A stretch of 64,000 nucleotides of DNA from Discostella pseudostelligera (Eukaryota > Bacillariophyta > Thalassiosirophyceae > Thalassiosirales > Thalassiosiraceae). The notes below the pieces were generated by a model. It was not told the DNA's origin and ran no database searches. It was given only the letters and a program-made list of their open reading frames with translations. This document shows positions 1 through 10,800 of this stretch, one piece after another (position 1 is the stretch's first letter; each line of letters opens with the position of its first letter). The translations under genes and the position numbers were made by a program. Location of the stretch: NCBI GenBank assembly GCA_036940085.1, contig JALLBK010000278.1:1-64000 (forward strand), in the 5' to 3' direction.

Positions 1-428
1 GACATCAAAGATCTTTTGGCAGGCGGAGTAGCGACAGATGCTGGCATTTCGAGAAGGTGGAGTTGGATTTCCGGTCGGTGTCGTAGCCCCTACGAGTGGT
101 GGTGCTGGTGCACCAGCCAATGCCGCGTCTTCATCAACCATGGTCGTCACAGAGGGTACTACTGATGGGGGGGTGATGTTGGTGTCAGTCCTCTCTGATG
201 CTCCGTCTGCAGACTACGAGTCTGGCCGACGACCAACGAGGAACGTCTGGCCCTGGACGGGCGACAGCTCGTCAGCCGTCCATTTTGGCGGCACGCCTGC
301 GCAAGATGAAAGAACTCTTCCTCTGCTCAGAGCGCCTCTGTGTGTGAGGCCACTGACAGCATCCAAAGAACAAAGATCTTTGGCATCATTGGCCATGGGC
401 AACTACCGATAGCAAGTAGTCTCATTAA

Positions 429-662
429 TTGTGTAAGCACCAATTCATCACTACTAGCATTGTTAGTCACTGTTTAGCCGTTGGTACTGTTGTTTCGTCG
501 ACGACAGCACCCGATGCGAGCCAAATCGCGGCGGCTGTTGCAGCTGCCCTTGCAGCCTTCCCTCCTGCAGGTGCAACTATCAATCCTCCTCCGGCTGGCA
601 CCATCAGCGCCGTGTCAGCGGCTGTCACGACTACGAAGAAGCGTAAGAAGATGGACGATTGA
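429..662 (+). CDS. possible 3'-terminal exon of an unrecognised gene
   Basis: An open frame of about 77 codons ends at a TGA in 660-662. Its later part is Ala/Pro-rich (about residues 26-66) and ends in the basic cluster TTKKRKKMDD, which could be a nuclear localisation signal. The first codons look like intron or UTR sequence, so if this is real it is probably a last exon whose acceptor lies near 480-500. The opposite frame is open only because the 7-bp array that starts at 661 has no stops. I do not recognise a family. It could be non-coding. Confidence 0.2.
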   Translation: MCKHQFITTSIVSHCLAVGTVVSSTTAPDASQIAAAVAAALAAFPPAGATINPPPAGTISAVSAAVTTTKKRKKMDD

Positions 663-793
663 CGGTTGACAGTTGACAGTTGACAGTTGACAGTTGACGG
701 TTGACGGTTGACGGTTGACGGTTGACGGTCGACGGTCGACGGTCGACGGTCGACGGTCGACGGTCGACGGTCAACGGTCAACAGTCAACGGTT
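661..793. repeat. 7-bp minisatellite, 19 units
   Basis: Nineteen contiguous 7-bp units grade from GACAGTT/GACGGTT on the left through seven GACGGTC units in the middle (724-772) to AACGGTC/AACAGTC on the right. The central unit contains the palindrome GTCGAC. Because the left arm carries GTTGAC and the right arm GTCAAC, the array is roughly its own reverse complement. The array starts one base before the end of the TGA of the preceding open frame. Confidence 0.95.
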
Positions 794-893
794 GACGTTG
801 GACGGTGGATGGTCGACAATGCTAGGATGATAATATTATGATGGACGATGTTGTACTTCCACCACCATGGAATGGATTGTGGTGTGGAGGTGA

Positions 894-916
894 CAGGGGT
901 AGGGAGAAATATATTG
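894..916 (+). repeat. left terminal inverted repeat of hAT element
   Basis: These 23 bases are the exact reverse complement of 3650-3672. The end starts with CAGGGG, a common hAT terminus. The preceding 8 bases (886-893) are the left target-site copy. Confidence 0.95.
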
Positions 917-1204
917 ATATTGTATTGCTGAGAATGGTGCAATTTCTTCTATTGGTAAATCACCCTAACAATCATATTGCACTTGCAGTAAATTGCTACC
1001 TTTCATATTGCAATTTATGGTCGAATAATTGCAATTTCCTAGCTAATTGCAATTTCGTATGCATTTCACACATTCACACTCTTTTCACATCAATAAACGA
1101 TGAAATCGGCTCCCCACTGTTGTACGATTTTCCATCGAGAGATATCCCATCACCACACATTCAGCTTTGCCATGTCACTCTCATCTTCATCTTCAATTTG
1201 CACG

Positions 1205-3296
1205 TCAGTGTTGTCGATCGATGCCTGTTGTGCTTCTGCTGTTTCTATCCTCCTCTGAGTGGTTCTCTTGTTGTTTCAATCTCTCAGATTCCCAAACTGC
1301 AGCTCTCGCTGCCATCACCGACTTCTCATTCCACAGGTCACGGTGGTAACGTAGAAACAAAATTGCTTCTAGGAGAATGGGTGCTGCCTTCGAACGAGTG
1401 TCAGTTAAAATATACCTAGCCTCCGACCACAACCGCTCAACTTCCGCTGCGCTTCCAATGACATGGTCAAGGCAGTGATCTTGGTTACTTTCTTCAGGAA
1501 CTTCACCGCTTGCATTCCGCTTCTGACCCTTGTCCTTCTTTGCCTTTTCCTTGCTTTTGAGGCGCTCCACAAGGGAGAGTTGATTCAACTGCCGATGGAG
1601 TTTTACTTAGCCACTTATTAATTGACTGCTTTTCTGTTGCAGTCAGAGTGCTCATCTGTCTCTTTTGCATTTTTAGAACTGCACGTGCAAAATCAGGTGA
1701 AGTAATCTTCATGGAATCCGATGCAATGTATTCCATGCTGAACTTTTGCTTGTACCAATGATTGTTATGATTTTCCGCATTCTCCTCTGAATCAAAAATC
1801 AATTCATCCACCAAGTCACGACATCCAGCGTAAGTCAACCCGCGTTCCTGCAACAGTACCACAACTGTATTAATATCATAGAGCATGAGCTTGGCATTCA
1901 TTGCTGCCCTCTTGAAAAAGAAGGAGTTAGGAGGCATTTCAATCGTCAACTTCTTGTTCATGCTTGCCGCTGCTGCATGCTCTTCAATTTGCACCCACTT
2001 GGATACCACGCCATGTGCACTTGACCCCCTTGTATCATTTTGGAGGGTCGGACCAAGGTGAGTCTCAGCTCGAAGTAAAGCTGCGTTGATGTTGTTTCGA
2101 AGAGACTTCATAGAATCGTGCAAAATTCTGCACACAGTTCCTGGACCAAAGTTCCTAGAATTCGCCATGACCTTCTCATCATTCGATTTCTCCATCCACC
2201 TCTTCAATTCGTTGTTAAGGAGGTGGCTGACGCAATTGATGTGTGGGATTCCGAGTAGCTGCGCAAGCTTGATATTTACACTAGCACTATCAGCGGTCTG
2301 ATTTGTGATCCAAGTCTTTGGGTCGATGTCGTAGAAGTTCTTCAGAATATCAATGATATGCTCCTTGTGCATCTCAGCAGTAAAGCTAACAGCTTCGTCG
2401 ACATCGTCATCATCGGAGCTCTCAGAATCACTATCATCATCATTAGTGTCATCAGCCTTCGCCTTGGCATGGAGAGGTGACACAGATAAGAGCAAAACTA
2501 TGGTCCTAGTAACCTCTGTGTAGATTCCATGACCGCTATCATAAACGTGACGTGTTGCCCTATAGGTGGCAAACAAGGCAAGGTAGTGAGTGCCACGCTT
2601 CATCCACCCATCATGAACGATAGATCCACTGCCAGCTTCCTTCATTTCGTCTGCCAAAATCATTTCCACCCCAGCTGTCATTGCAAGGATGACTTCACGG
2701 ACCTTCTTGATTGAAAATGCTTGTGAGTGCCCCATATTCCTCCAATACAACTGCTTTTCAAACCAATTTTCCATTGTTATCATCTCTACAAATGAGAACA
2801 ACTCCCTATCTTTGGAGTTCATGATGGGCTCTGCCGTTGCATTGGTCATGATGAAACTCCCAATCGTCGACTGCTTCTTATTGGTAGGCCCAGGCCCAGA
2901 TGCCTTCGCAATCCAATACGCCTTCATCAACGCGGCATTGTCATTTGCGAAACAGCAGCTGAGAAGATGGGTATGTGGATTGGACCAACCAATGCCTTTT
3001 TCCATCAGTATCTCCCCTGGTTCCAACTTTGCCAATGGATACTTATGACGAGGAAAATTACAGCATGCCTTCTTGGGGCACAATCGAATATCAATTGTTA
3101 CACTTTGCACTCCTCCTCTCTTCTTCTTATTCTTTGTTGTTTGCCACGATCTATTGGAGGACGGTAAAAGAGTTTCAACCAAAATCTTTTGTGAAGGCTC
3201 CTCCTTGGATTGCGACCTCAGTAACTCTGCTCTCTCAATGAGACTCAGATGAGCCGCAGCATCAGCAGATGTTTGATAATCAGCAGTATCTACCAT
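1205..3296 (-). pseudogene. hAT transposase, frameshifted near its C-terminal dimerisation domain
   Basis: The main frame (3296 to 1503, 597 codons) opens with a Cys/His cluster resembling a BED zinc finger (KKACCNFPRHKY, then HTHLLSCC). It then has SIVHDGWMKRGTHYLALFATY-like sequence and NQTADSASVN followed by CVSHLLNNELKRW, the conserved blocks of the hAT catalytic core. The expected C-terminal hAT dimerisation block (EVERLWSEARYILTDTRSK, then LFLRYHRDLWN) lies in a different frame at 1205-1588. The two frames overlap around 1503-1600, so one indel there separates catalytic core and dimerisation domain. No convincing intron bridges them. Most likely this is an inactivated transposase; a sequencing error or an unusual splice is possible. 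Confidence 0.85.
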
Positions 3297-3649
3297 TGTC
3301 AGGGGGAGGTTGGTGGCTACGGCTATGATATGGTATGACTATTATTTGAATGAGGGTCGATGACGGTCTACGTGAAATAATATATTAGATGTACTCATTC
3401 CGGTTAGCCTCCCTTCTTACAACAATTCCCGTCGTACGATATTGTATGGCCATAGTGGCATGTGGTCTGTCCTTCACCCCTCATGATCCCCACATATTAT
3501 TGCAATTGCTACCTGCTGGATTGCAATGAATCCAGCATCTCTGCAATTGCAATGATAGTAAATTGCTGACGCCAAAATTGCAATATCAATAAATTGTGGA
3601 TCCGTACATTGCAATGAATAATTGCAATATTGCAATGCAATATAGGGTC

Positions 3650-3672
3650 CAATATATTTCTCCCTACCCCTG
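3650..3672 (-). repeat. right terminal inverted repeat of hAT element
   Basis: These bases are the exact inverted copy of 894-916. They are followed by the right target-site copy GGAGGTGG at 3673-3680. Confidence 0.95.
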
Positions 3673-3680
3673 GGAGGTGG

Positions 3681-3964
3681 AGCATGAGCCAGCCACATGA
3701 CACATGACGGTGCACGTGGAGGATGTTGGCGCGCCACGCGACGCAAAAATTCCGGGATAGCTCCAGTCTGCAAGAGACTTCCCGCCAAAACAATTATCCC
3801 ATCTCCATACTCTTCCCGCCAGCATCACCACCACCACCGACCGATGACAACCAATCTGAACTCATTGAATGATGTGATTGATAGGTGTAATAACTCTACT
3901 GCTAAGTATACAGAAGTATACGACTATTCCTGCCAAAAAGCCGGACGCAATAATGTAAGGTGCT
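3681..3964. other. spacer between hAT element and MAT1 3' end
   Basis: There is no convincing gene. The spacer holds a GCACGTGGA G-box-like site near 3712 and two TTCCCGCC motifs at 3779-3786 and 3813-3820. Short open frames here have no protein-like character. Confidence 0.5.
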
Positions 3965-5347
3965 TCATTGATGGGGTCTCGCAAACAGCGATGCGACCGT
4001 AAGCTGCCAATCCCTCTCCTGAACTGCAATATTTTCACTAGTCACCCCTCCACCCGCTGCTTGTCGCTTTCTATACATTTCTCTATCCTTCACCTTATCT
4101 TTCCCTAATCCACCGTCTGGTTCACGAACGCGCGGGCCAGTACTACCATGCATACTACTCTGACCTCCCCGACCTCGCTGTTGTCGAATAAGTTCATTCC
4201 GATATCCGAGCATTTGCGCCGCTGCCACCTCAGCAGAAACTTGATCACGTTCTCCTAACATGACCTCCGTCGTTTCCTGCTTAAATTTTTGTTTGGCGGC
4301 TGTGACAGCCTTTTCTATTTCGTGGAATTCTCGTTTGCTTCGCTCTGCTTCCCGTTGTTCCGATGCGATTCTGTTTTGTTTCGTAGGGTGTGCGACAGGA
4401 CAGAAGGGTTAAATGAATATGTACCTCTAGATCGATGTTTCAAATAGATGAAGCAAACAGAGTAGAGTCAACTCACCGGTCTGCAATGCATCGTTCTTCA
4501 TCAGCTCGTAGCGACTGTCGTATTACAATTTGTGATCTATTGGATTCCTCGTAAAGTTTGACTTTTGCTTTCGCATCCTCAGCATTCGGTTCCTCGTTCA
4601 CGATGCTAAATACTAAAGTTTGATTGTGTGCATGCATTAGAGAATGTGTAACGAAGTAATAGGAGGGAGAGATGAGATGCATGCATTATTTGTGACACCA
4701 AATAATAGAGGCATTAAAATACTCACTGATATCTTCGACTTCTTCTAAATAATTGTTGTATTCCAAGAGCGTAGGAAAATCTTTCTCCGCCTTGTTGTAT
4801 CTATTTTATTATAAATTAACAACATCGTTGAGAATAAGTTCGAGTCTAAACAAAAACAAGCATTCAAATACCTCGTAAATCATCACACAGCCACACCCTT
4901 ACATTTTCAAGATCCGTCGTCTCCAACTAGTATCTTTCTCGCACTGTACATCATCCAAAGTTCGTGTGGATAATGTCACACGCTTCACGAGTGTTTCGCA
5001 GATGGGACAGGGGAAAGTTTTCCTTCGCGATAGTTCACGCTCTACACAGGAGGTGCAACTGTAGATGGAGAGAGAGGTCGGGAAGCGAGAGAGAATTGAC
5101 ATAATAAAATATTAGTTGCGATGCAAATAATACTTATGACTCGAGCACTCTCCCACCTCAGCCCCGACCAGCCCCCGTGGAAAATTCCCCAAATCACTTA
5201 CAATTGATGACCACATCCCACGGTAGCATTCGTCTGCAGCGTATTTTGCGTTGTCAAATTCGAAGAGTCGCCCTCGGACAAACCACAAATGGCGCAGCTG
5301 AAGAGATTGCGATCGTCGATGAGGTCGATGTCGGCGTCGATGACCAT
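3965..5347 (-). CDS. MAT1: MAT1/TFB3, CDK-activating kinase assembly factor (TFIIH subunit)
   Basis: MAT1 stabilises the CDK7-cyclin H kinase and anchors it to the TFIIH core in the nucleus. Five exons join cleanly (5202-5347, 4903-5058, 4727-4800, 4477-4612, 3965-4370) into 305 residues, close to the usual ~309. All introns use GTAAGT/GTAAGG/GTGAGT donors and TAG/CAG acceptors. Residues ~18-75 form the N-terminal RING: CAICG, then CGHQF spliced to CTSC, then CPIC. Next come the MAT1-specific YNKAEKDFPTLLEYNNYLEE and EDIIFSIVNEE segments, then a charged coiled coil (~125-200). The tail is low-similarity. The ATG at 5347 is the first in frame and gives a RING starting where other MAT1 proteins start it. 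The gene is divergent from the one at 5992. Confidence 0.93.
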
Positions 5348-5383
5348 TATTTTTTCGTCTGGTAATTCTGTCCGAGCTATTTG

Positions 5384-5404
5384 GGGTTTAGGGTTTAGGG
5401 TTTA
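5384..5404 (+). repeat. three GGGTTTA units (telo-box-like) upstream of MAT1
   Basis: Three perfect GGGTTTA units lie about 37 bp upstream of the MAT1 start codon. This is the plant-type telomere heptamer; on the MAT1 strand it reads as the AAACCCTAA telo-box found in some plant promoters. It is too short to be a telomere. Confidence 0.8.
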
Positions 5405-5991
5405 GTTATTGTGCGGCTGGGTGATGAAGCGCCGAGGTGTGAGGTGGAGTAGCAATAGCAATAGTACCAAGTGCCGCTTGCGATCATGGTCAAAGATGAA
5501 AGATGCCGATCGAGTGTTTGTGTGGTGTTGGTGGTGCGTTGGCGGCCCGCCGGTGTAGCGGTTGGCTCGCTGTTACTTAGCGACAAGATACTTAGTAACG
5601 AAGTTTTCATCTCTAGACATAAAGTAAACGATACTTAAAGATAAGCGTAAGAAATGGCGGGAAACTCGTGTGGCACGTGGAGGATAGAACTGAGAAGTTC
5701 GTCACGTCGTGTCGACTGCCGCCGTCGTCATTGACGTCACTTCGACAGCTGCTGGCAAATTTTTTGACACCCCGCTTTCTTTTCTTCCCTCTCTTCTTTT
5801 TTGTGGTAGGAGTAAGATTTTTGGTGCAAACTTCAAACAACAACTTCTTATTCTTATCTTGCTGTGCAACATCAATTCATCAACACATCATGAACACTTC
5901 TCACTTCCATCACTTCCAGTTCATTCAACCATAATCAATCCAAATCCATATCCACGATAAGAGAGCGTCTTTTCTCATCCAAATCAACATC
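5405..5991. promoter_or_regulatory. divergent promoter region between MAT1 and the 5992 gene
   Basis: The region holds GGCGGGAAA at 5656-5664 (inverted TTTCCCGCC), a nearby GGCACGTGGA G-box at about 5670, and a Py-rich stretch at about 5770-5810 ahead of the plus-strand start. No gene is supported. Confidence 0.4.
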
Positions 5992-6918
5992 ATGCTGCCT
6001 CTTCGATTGTCATCCAACGTGGCATCCAACATTGTCAGGTCGTTTTCGAATGTAGCAGCGACGAAGCAACAACAACATCTACTGCCATCTGTCGCAAAAG
6101 CATCGGCAGTCTCGTGCCGTCTTCGCAGTAATACTTCCAACAGTAATTGGGTACCAACGATTGCCACCAGTACGAGACACCGACACGCCTCGATTGCAAC
6201 TCAATTCCGCTACCAGTCTTCATTTCGAAATACTACAAACAACAGCAACAAGTCGTCGAACAACAACAATGCAACTGCTAGCAACAGCATCAACACCCTC
6301 TCCACCCTAAGCAACATCTTCGCCGCCGGACTTGGTACATTTGCATCGACACTCGCGGCACTCTACCTAGCCACCATTGTCGAAACTTCCGCACATGAAT
6401 TTCTATACGAATACTTTCCACACATGTATGCCGATATTCCCGATGATTCATTACCACACTGTTTAATAAATCGTGAATTGGCACGTAGAGTTACTGGATT
6501 GGTAGTGTTGAATCGATCACGAGGTGTGGGGATGGAGGGGGCGGAGGAGGAGAGTATGATGCTTATGGGGATGGATGGTTGGATGGAGCAGCCGGATCTT
6601 GGACATGATAATGATATGATTGTCGCCCAACAGGGATATGAGAAGCCTACGCAACAAGAAACTAGGAGGGTGTCATCATTACCGTCGTCGTTATCATGGG
6701 AGCGAAGGATGATGGACAATAGGGCAAGGATTATTGAAAATGAGGAAAAGGAGTTTACACGTGGCTTCATCTTTTCAACTACCACATCGTCGTCGTCGTC
6801 GTCGTCGTCGACGACGTCGTCACATCAGGGCAAGACGAATCGATTCATGGAAAAAGTTCAGGCAGAGGCGACGAGGAAGTTTCAAGAACAATTGACGAGT
6901 GTAGCCATGACAGCGTAG
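5992..6918 (+). CDS. probable mitochondrial inner-membrane protein, unrecognised family
   Basis: This is a single open frame of 308 codons. The N-terminus is rich in Arg, Ser and Ala and lacks acids for about 65 residues (MLPLRLSSNVASNIVRSFSN), which is typical of a mitochondrial presequence. An Asn/Ser linker follows, then one hydrophobic helix at about 105-130 (FAAGLGTFASTLAALYLA). After it comes a well-formed segment (HEFLYEYFPHMYADIPDDSL) that looks like the conserved core. The C-terminal half is polar, includes a Ser/Thr run at about 260-275 and ends in a short amphipathic helix. I do not recognise the family, and mitochondrial location is an inference from composition. The upstream stretch 5860-5990 is rich in TCATCA/CAACA, like diatom 5' UTRs. 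Confidence 0.6.
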   Translation: MLPLRLSSNVASNIVRSFSNVAATKQQQHLLPSVAKASAVSCRLRSNTSNSNWVPTIATSTRHRHASIATQFRYQSSFRNTTNNSNKSSNNNNATASNSINTLSTLSNIFAAGLGTFASTLAALYLATIVETSAHEFLYEYFPHMYADIPDDSLPHCLINRELARRVTGLVVLNRSRGVGMEGAEEESMMLMGMDGWMEQPDLGHDNDMIVAQQGYEKPTQQETRRVSSLPSSLSWERRMMDNRARIIENEEKEFTRGFIFSTTTSSSSSSSSTTSSHQGKTNRFMEKVQAEATRKFQEQLTSVAMTA

Positions 6919-7368
6919 GCATCATGTAGATGATAGCCATGGAGGCCCCCGATCAATATTGGAATCGGATGGTAATGTTTGTGTAACTAAGTCATGGTGA
7001 TAAGTACTCCTTGTTTATCATTATTGTATTCCGGTAGTTTCGTATGCAATATCTAATTCTGAACCCTCCTAACAATCTTCCTCTCGATCTCCAAATCTAT
7101 CTCTGCTGAATGAGCTTGGGCACCAGGCACTCTTGCTTGGTCGGATGGATGTTGGACACGAGAGGATGGAGTATCTTCCCCGGGAGCTCCTTAGCTTAGG
7201 AAGCGAGCCCAGCCGCAATGGGATGGCGGAAAGAGGTGGAGGAAATGGCGGGAAGCTGAGGAAGTTGGCGCGAAGATGGCGGGAAAATGGATTTGGGTGT
7301 TGCCGAACACCGCAGCCGCCGCTGCCAACCCGATGTCAAATCCAACCTCTCGTATTACTAATTACACT

Positions 7369-7428
<60 letters not shown>

Positions 7429-7878
7429 ATCACTACCGGCGTCATTCTCAGTTATCTACACTCGGCGTGCTGGTGCTGTTGATTTAGCGTAGGGTAGAGG
7501 TAGGGTAGTGATCCGCCACACCGACGCCGACGACACCCCATCGGCAATTCGGCATCATCATCATTGCCATTGCGACAGATTGCGACTCGTACTACTTTCG
7601 CCGCCGAGAAGAAAGAGGAGGACGGTGTGGCATCAAAGCCATTTTCTAATTCATTGACACCAACCCTACAACTCAGGTGTGGAAACGTGCCCGTCTACTA
7701 CGAACGACGTTGCGACAGCGATACAGTGAGAGAACCCGTCATCTAGACATTGCCGCCGTCGTCGTCATTGTCCGGTAGATATTTTGCCATCTCTGCACCA
7801 AAAACCAGCATTTGCCAAACAACCACTGGTCTTTTCTGACCTAATAGATCTACTATATCAGAAACCCGCATTATCAAT
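6919..7878. other. intergenic region with GGCGGGAA motifs
   Basis: There is no supported gene. It carries GATGGCGGAAAG, AAATGGCGGGAAG and GATGGCGGGAAAA (about 7223-7285), three close copies of the inverted TTCCCGCCAT motif, followed by a GA microsatellite. Short open frames here are low complexity. Confidence 0.5.
7371..7424 (+). repeat. (GA)27 microsatellite
   Basis: This is an uninterrupted GA dinucleotide run of 54 bp, about 450 bp upstream of the start at 7879. Confidence 0.97.
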
Positions 7879-10800
7879 ATGACAATTGTACGAGGCCGAT
7901 CCAAAAAAAAGATCTTTGGGCGAAAGCGTGCTTCATATGATGCCCGAATTGATCAAATTATATCGAATGATAAGCGCATTCCACACAATATTCAGATTGT
8001 TGGGAACAAGGAGGAGGAAGTGATTACACCTGCTATGAACGTGGGTGGTAAGATGGGTGAGAAGGGTGTGAAAGGGAGGAGCAGTAGCGGTAGGTTTACG
8101 GTGGGTGATAGATATGGTGATACGGTACTCAGTTCATTGACGCTCCCTACTGTTGCTACTACTGGAGATGGGTCTTTGGTGGTGGACAACTTTGAATCCA
8201 GTGGTGGTGGAGAGCGTTATTCCAATAGTCTAGACAACATGAAGCTGAAGTCGGCCGTTACTTCCAACCGTGGTACTAATATGCAAACTGCTGGTCATTT
8301 GTTGATCGAGTGCAAGAATGAGAATGATGGGAATGACTATGCAATCAGCAGGGGCAAGCAACACTTGTCTTCGACCAAGAAGCGGCTCACATACGGCATT
8401 CAAGAGCCGATGGATCCTATTGTATCCAATCAGGATGCTACCATGCCATTGGCGGATAAGTCTGTATGCACTGTTCCTAAATGTGAGGTGAAAGCTGTCA
8501 CAGCATCCAAGTCAGGGAGTCTACCGTCGACGAAATCGAAAGTTGTTCGTACTGCAAACGCCACGGCAATCAAGAGAAAGTCGACTACTACTACTACAAC
8601 CACCATCAAACGAGATACCTCTTCTTCGCAACCAGACCTGTCCATGATGTGTAGTAATCCATGTATTGATAGGAAGGTGTTTGGAGAAAAGATCAATACT
8701 GGAAATGGAACGAATTCTCGAGATTGGAAGTGTGAGAATAGGTTACTTTTGCTTATTACAATCATCATCCTCTGTGAATGACTCACGAAATCTATATTGC
8801 AATTGCTCTTGTCCCTGATATATATATGTTAGCCTCCGTAATCGGTAATTCGAATGGTCTTTCCCAGACTACCATCTCCGAGACACTTCAAACTTGCAGA
8901 CCTCGGTCCAAGTCGGCTCGAAAGAAGCAGAAACTCTCCATGCCGACGAGGTCATCAATAGAATGCAGTCAGGAAAGGCCTCCCCGAAGGACATGCTGCA
9001 ATTTTTTCGTTCCGGCATATGGCCAACATGAGAATGGAGGATATCAAGATCAAAAGCACTTTGGACTAATTGAGGGAATGGGTGGTGGTGAAGGTGAGAT
9101 AATTCGGTTGGGCAAATTTCTCACACCTTGAAGAGTAATGTCGCCTCACACAATGATGAAATTCCGTGTGTACCCTTTTCCGTCCTAATGCAAACAGAGG
9201 AAATTGAGCGAGGGAGTACCAACCCTCATCGTGGACGTCTCTTGGAGCTTCCTGGATCGGTAATGCCCGGGATGTGGGAGGCCAATATTCAGCACAATGC
9301 CGATGTTGAAACAAACGAAGATGCAGAAATACATCAGGAGGAGTTGCAGGCTCTTTCACTTTCATTACGTCACGTTAGTGCTTCGTCCACCCCTCTTGAA
9401 AGATACTTCAATGGTGTAGAACCAACTCCCCATGGACTTGTGGTGTCAAAGATCGACCCCTCGATCCATCGGATATCCTCCTTCATCAAACAGGGTGTAT
9501 TCACCAATGAAGAAGTTGATTTTTGCATCGAGGGTGAAGAGAAGATGCTGAATAACTCCTACTTGAGCTGCCTACTATTCGTGACATTTGATGGATTCAC
9601 TTCCTCGTCAGATTCGACGAATGATGCCGAGAATTACTCGGAGGCTATGCTTGCCAAATGTGTTTGGCCGTTTGACGGAGGATGTAATGTTGACTATGGG
9701 CGGCGTCACGAGCTGCATATGTTTGGTGGCGTTAATGAGAGGGAAGCCACTGGAGTTCTCTTTCCGTGCGAGCTCGATTTTGATTGTCAATACTATATCC
9801 TTGTGTCGCACGATGTCAAGTTTCGTATTTCGGCAATTGATGGTAAGTGTTGACCTATGCTTTGCTGCTTAATGCACTTGACTTTCAAAATTCAGAGGGT
9901 TGTCTGACTTCATCTACTTCATCGCGTATTCCCTCGATGCCAGTCATTTTTCGCAAGCCCGAATCTCCTCAATTATTGTTAGCGCCGCATGTCCACCTGA
10001 CAGAGTCGATATTGAGTGAACATCGGCTAAATGCAGGTTCGGGAGTTGGAGAGATTATGGAGCGCTTTGTGGCGCAACAATCGCTGAAGACAGAATCGGA
10101 ATGGCCAGACTCTTTGGAGGAGCTGGCAACCGTTGATGTCGACAATTTCCATCCTGTGTTGGACGCGGATGTGAAAAATGAAATGCTTGAGGCAAGTACG
10201 ATCCACTACTTAGAGGAACCATCAAACTCTGCCAATTCAAACGATAACCTCCAATCTTCTCACCCGAACAAACGAGAATGTGCTGACGAAGGAGAAGTTG
10301 ATGAAGCGAAGAGTGCCATTGTCAGTAACTGCGAAGCGGTGGGTGGAATCAATCCATCTACTGATGAACATGATGATGGAGACAAAAACTTCGTATTCGA
10401 TGATCCAATGAACGAAGATCCAGACGAAGAATGTAACATCAAAGATCACCCAACAAACAAGGATCAAGAGAGAGAACATATGGTCGAAAATGAAGCAGTA
10501 GCGACATTCAACGCTGCATGTAAAGATGTGCAGACGATCAACCAATCTCCCAAGATCGCAGAGGGTGGCGTCGAAAAGCCGAATCCTGAAGTTTCTGCAC
10601 TCGATGATAAAACAAGCTTGTATTCTCGTCTTAGCAACATTTGCCGGAATAGTACTGTCCAATCGCGTCGGAAGTCAGGCACATTAATGCGCAAACGAAG
10701 CCTACCTTACAATACCAACATGGTCAACACCCAGAAACGTCTGCGGAGGGCTTCTGACACCAGCGTCCATGCTACATCAACCCAACAAAAAACAACTTCG

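Larger units (their letters stand above)
894..3672. mobile_element. complete hAT-superfamily DNA transposon
   Basis: The element is 2779 bp and is bounded by 23-bp perfect terminal inverted repeats at 894-916 and 3650-3672, beginning CAGGGGTAGGGAGA. The flanks are GGAGGTGA at 886-893 and GGAGGTGG at 3673-3680. These match at 7 of 8 positions, which fits the 8-bp target duplication made by hAT transposases. Both subterminal regions (about 940-1060 and 3495-3645) hold many ATTGCAAT-type motifs, the usual arrangement of hAT transposase-binding sites. The minus strand carries a hAT transposase reading frame that appears frameshifted. The perfect TIRs suggest fairly recent insertion, although one target-duplication base has diverged. 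Confidence 0.92.

Noticed and set aside
38..412. 124-codon open frame at the window start
   Set aside because: It has no start context, domain or composition typical of protein, and the opposite strand is equally open.
838..1419. 193-codon plus-strand frame across the left end of the hAT element
   Set aside because: It crosses the TIR and subterminal repeats and lies opposite the transposase C-terminus. It is a shadow frame.
5384..5404. Chromosome end or interstitial telomere
   Set aside because: Only three units are present, and well-supported genes lie on both sides.
8763..8835. Fragment of the hAT subterminal region (ATTGCAATTGCT)
   Set aside because: Only one motif copy and no TIR; it lies in a probable intron. 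Likely chance.
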